In this document: piece by piece, positions 63,947 through 64,000 of the stretch
Position numbering within the stretch: the first letter of the stretch is position 1
How the letters are laid out: the number at the start of each line of letters is the position of its first letter
Source: Ruegeria arenilitoris
GTDB taxonomy: Bacteria; Pseudomonadota; Alphaproteobacteria; Rhodobacterales; Rhodobacteraceae
Direction of reading: 5' to 3'
Assembly (NCBI RefSeq): GCF_013030265.1
Contig: NZ_WPZQ01000009.1
Location: 153,120-217,119, forward strand
DNA length: 64,000 bases
Position numbers and translations under genes: made by a program
The notes under the pieces: generated by a model
What the model saw: the letters and a program-made list of their open reading frames with translations, nothing else
Database searches by the model: none
What the model was told of the DNA's origin: nothing

Positions 63947-64000
63947 TTACAGGTTTGGATATATTGGGAAACGTTTGCAGAGTTCTGCGACCTCGGCCTT
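63947..64000 (-). CDS. glyA: Partial gene, probable C-terminus of serine hydroxymethyltransferase
   Basis: Seventeen codons and a TAA stop, reading KAEVAELCKRFPIYPNL, cut by the window edge. The pattern (V..LC.RFP.YP near the end) is that of alphaproteobacterial GlyA C-termini, and the neighbouring malyl-CoA lyase makes a C1-assimilation enzyme likely. The fragment is too short for certainty. Confidence 0.5.
   Translation of the reverse strand, partial: KAEVAELCKRFPIYPNL

Overview
The window looks like the chromosome of a marine alphaproteobacterium of the Rhodobacteraceae (Roseobacter group). This rests on gene content and protein-level resemblance (nirK-nirV, norCBQD-nnrS, dimethylglycine-dehydrogenase-like flavoproteins, a serine-cycle-type malyl-CoA lyase, a long AcnB) and on moderately high GC. 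It is an inference, since no rRNA or species marker is present. I see no phage, insertion sequence, CRISPR array or tRNA.

Layout. 1-641: gene-free leader with AT-rich direct repeats. 642-5865: complete branched-chain-amino-acid-type ABC importer (Tat-exported binding protein, two permeases, two ATPases). 5945-7942: AraC regulator divergent from an aldo/keto reductase. 8226-11012: aconitase B. 11391-12314: SMP-30/gluconolactonase-like protein. 12471-15665: large class III nucleotide cyclase fused to an ATPase and a helical-repeat tail. 15662-20001 (minus strand): DyP peroxidase, a protein of unknown function, a catalase-like protein and a patatin phospholipase, a possible lipid-oxidation cassette. 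20188-29999: denitrification island, with norCBQD, two tiny membrane-protein genes and nnrS on the minus strand, then a redox-disulfide protein, an NnrR-type regulator, pseudoazurin, nirK and nirV. Two identical 14-base FNR/NnrR-type operators drive its two divergent promoter regions. 30041-36312: six-helix ABC membrane protein, DUF2141 protein, RND pump, membrane-fusion protein and a divergent TetR regulator with a palindromic operator.

36340-62887 is the most interesting part. It is a large catabolic locus holding an Asp/Glu-racemase-superfamily enzyme, an SRPBCC protein, two non-pyrrolysine MttB-family methyltransferases, three dimethylglycine/sarcosine-dehydrogenase-like flavoproteins fused to aminomethyltransferase domains, an oligopeptide-type ABC importer with two paralogous binding proteins and a fused double ATPase, LysR and LuxR regulators, two aminotransferases, a ThDP enzyme resembling sulfoacetaldehyde acetyltransferase, and an ornithine-cyclodeaminase homologue. 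At the right edge (62951-64000) a serine-cycle-type malyl-CoA lyase follows what appears to be the last codons of serine hydroxymethyltransferase. I infer uptake and stepwise N-demethylation of an unidentified methylated amino compound, with the methyl groups passed to tetrahydrofolate and then assimilated through serine. No corrinoid protein is encoded beside either MttB homologue, so the methyl acceptor is an open question.
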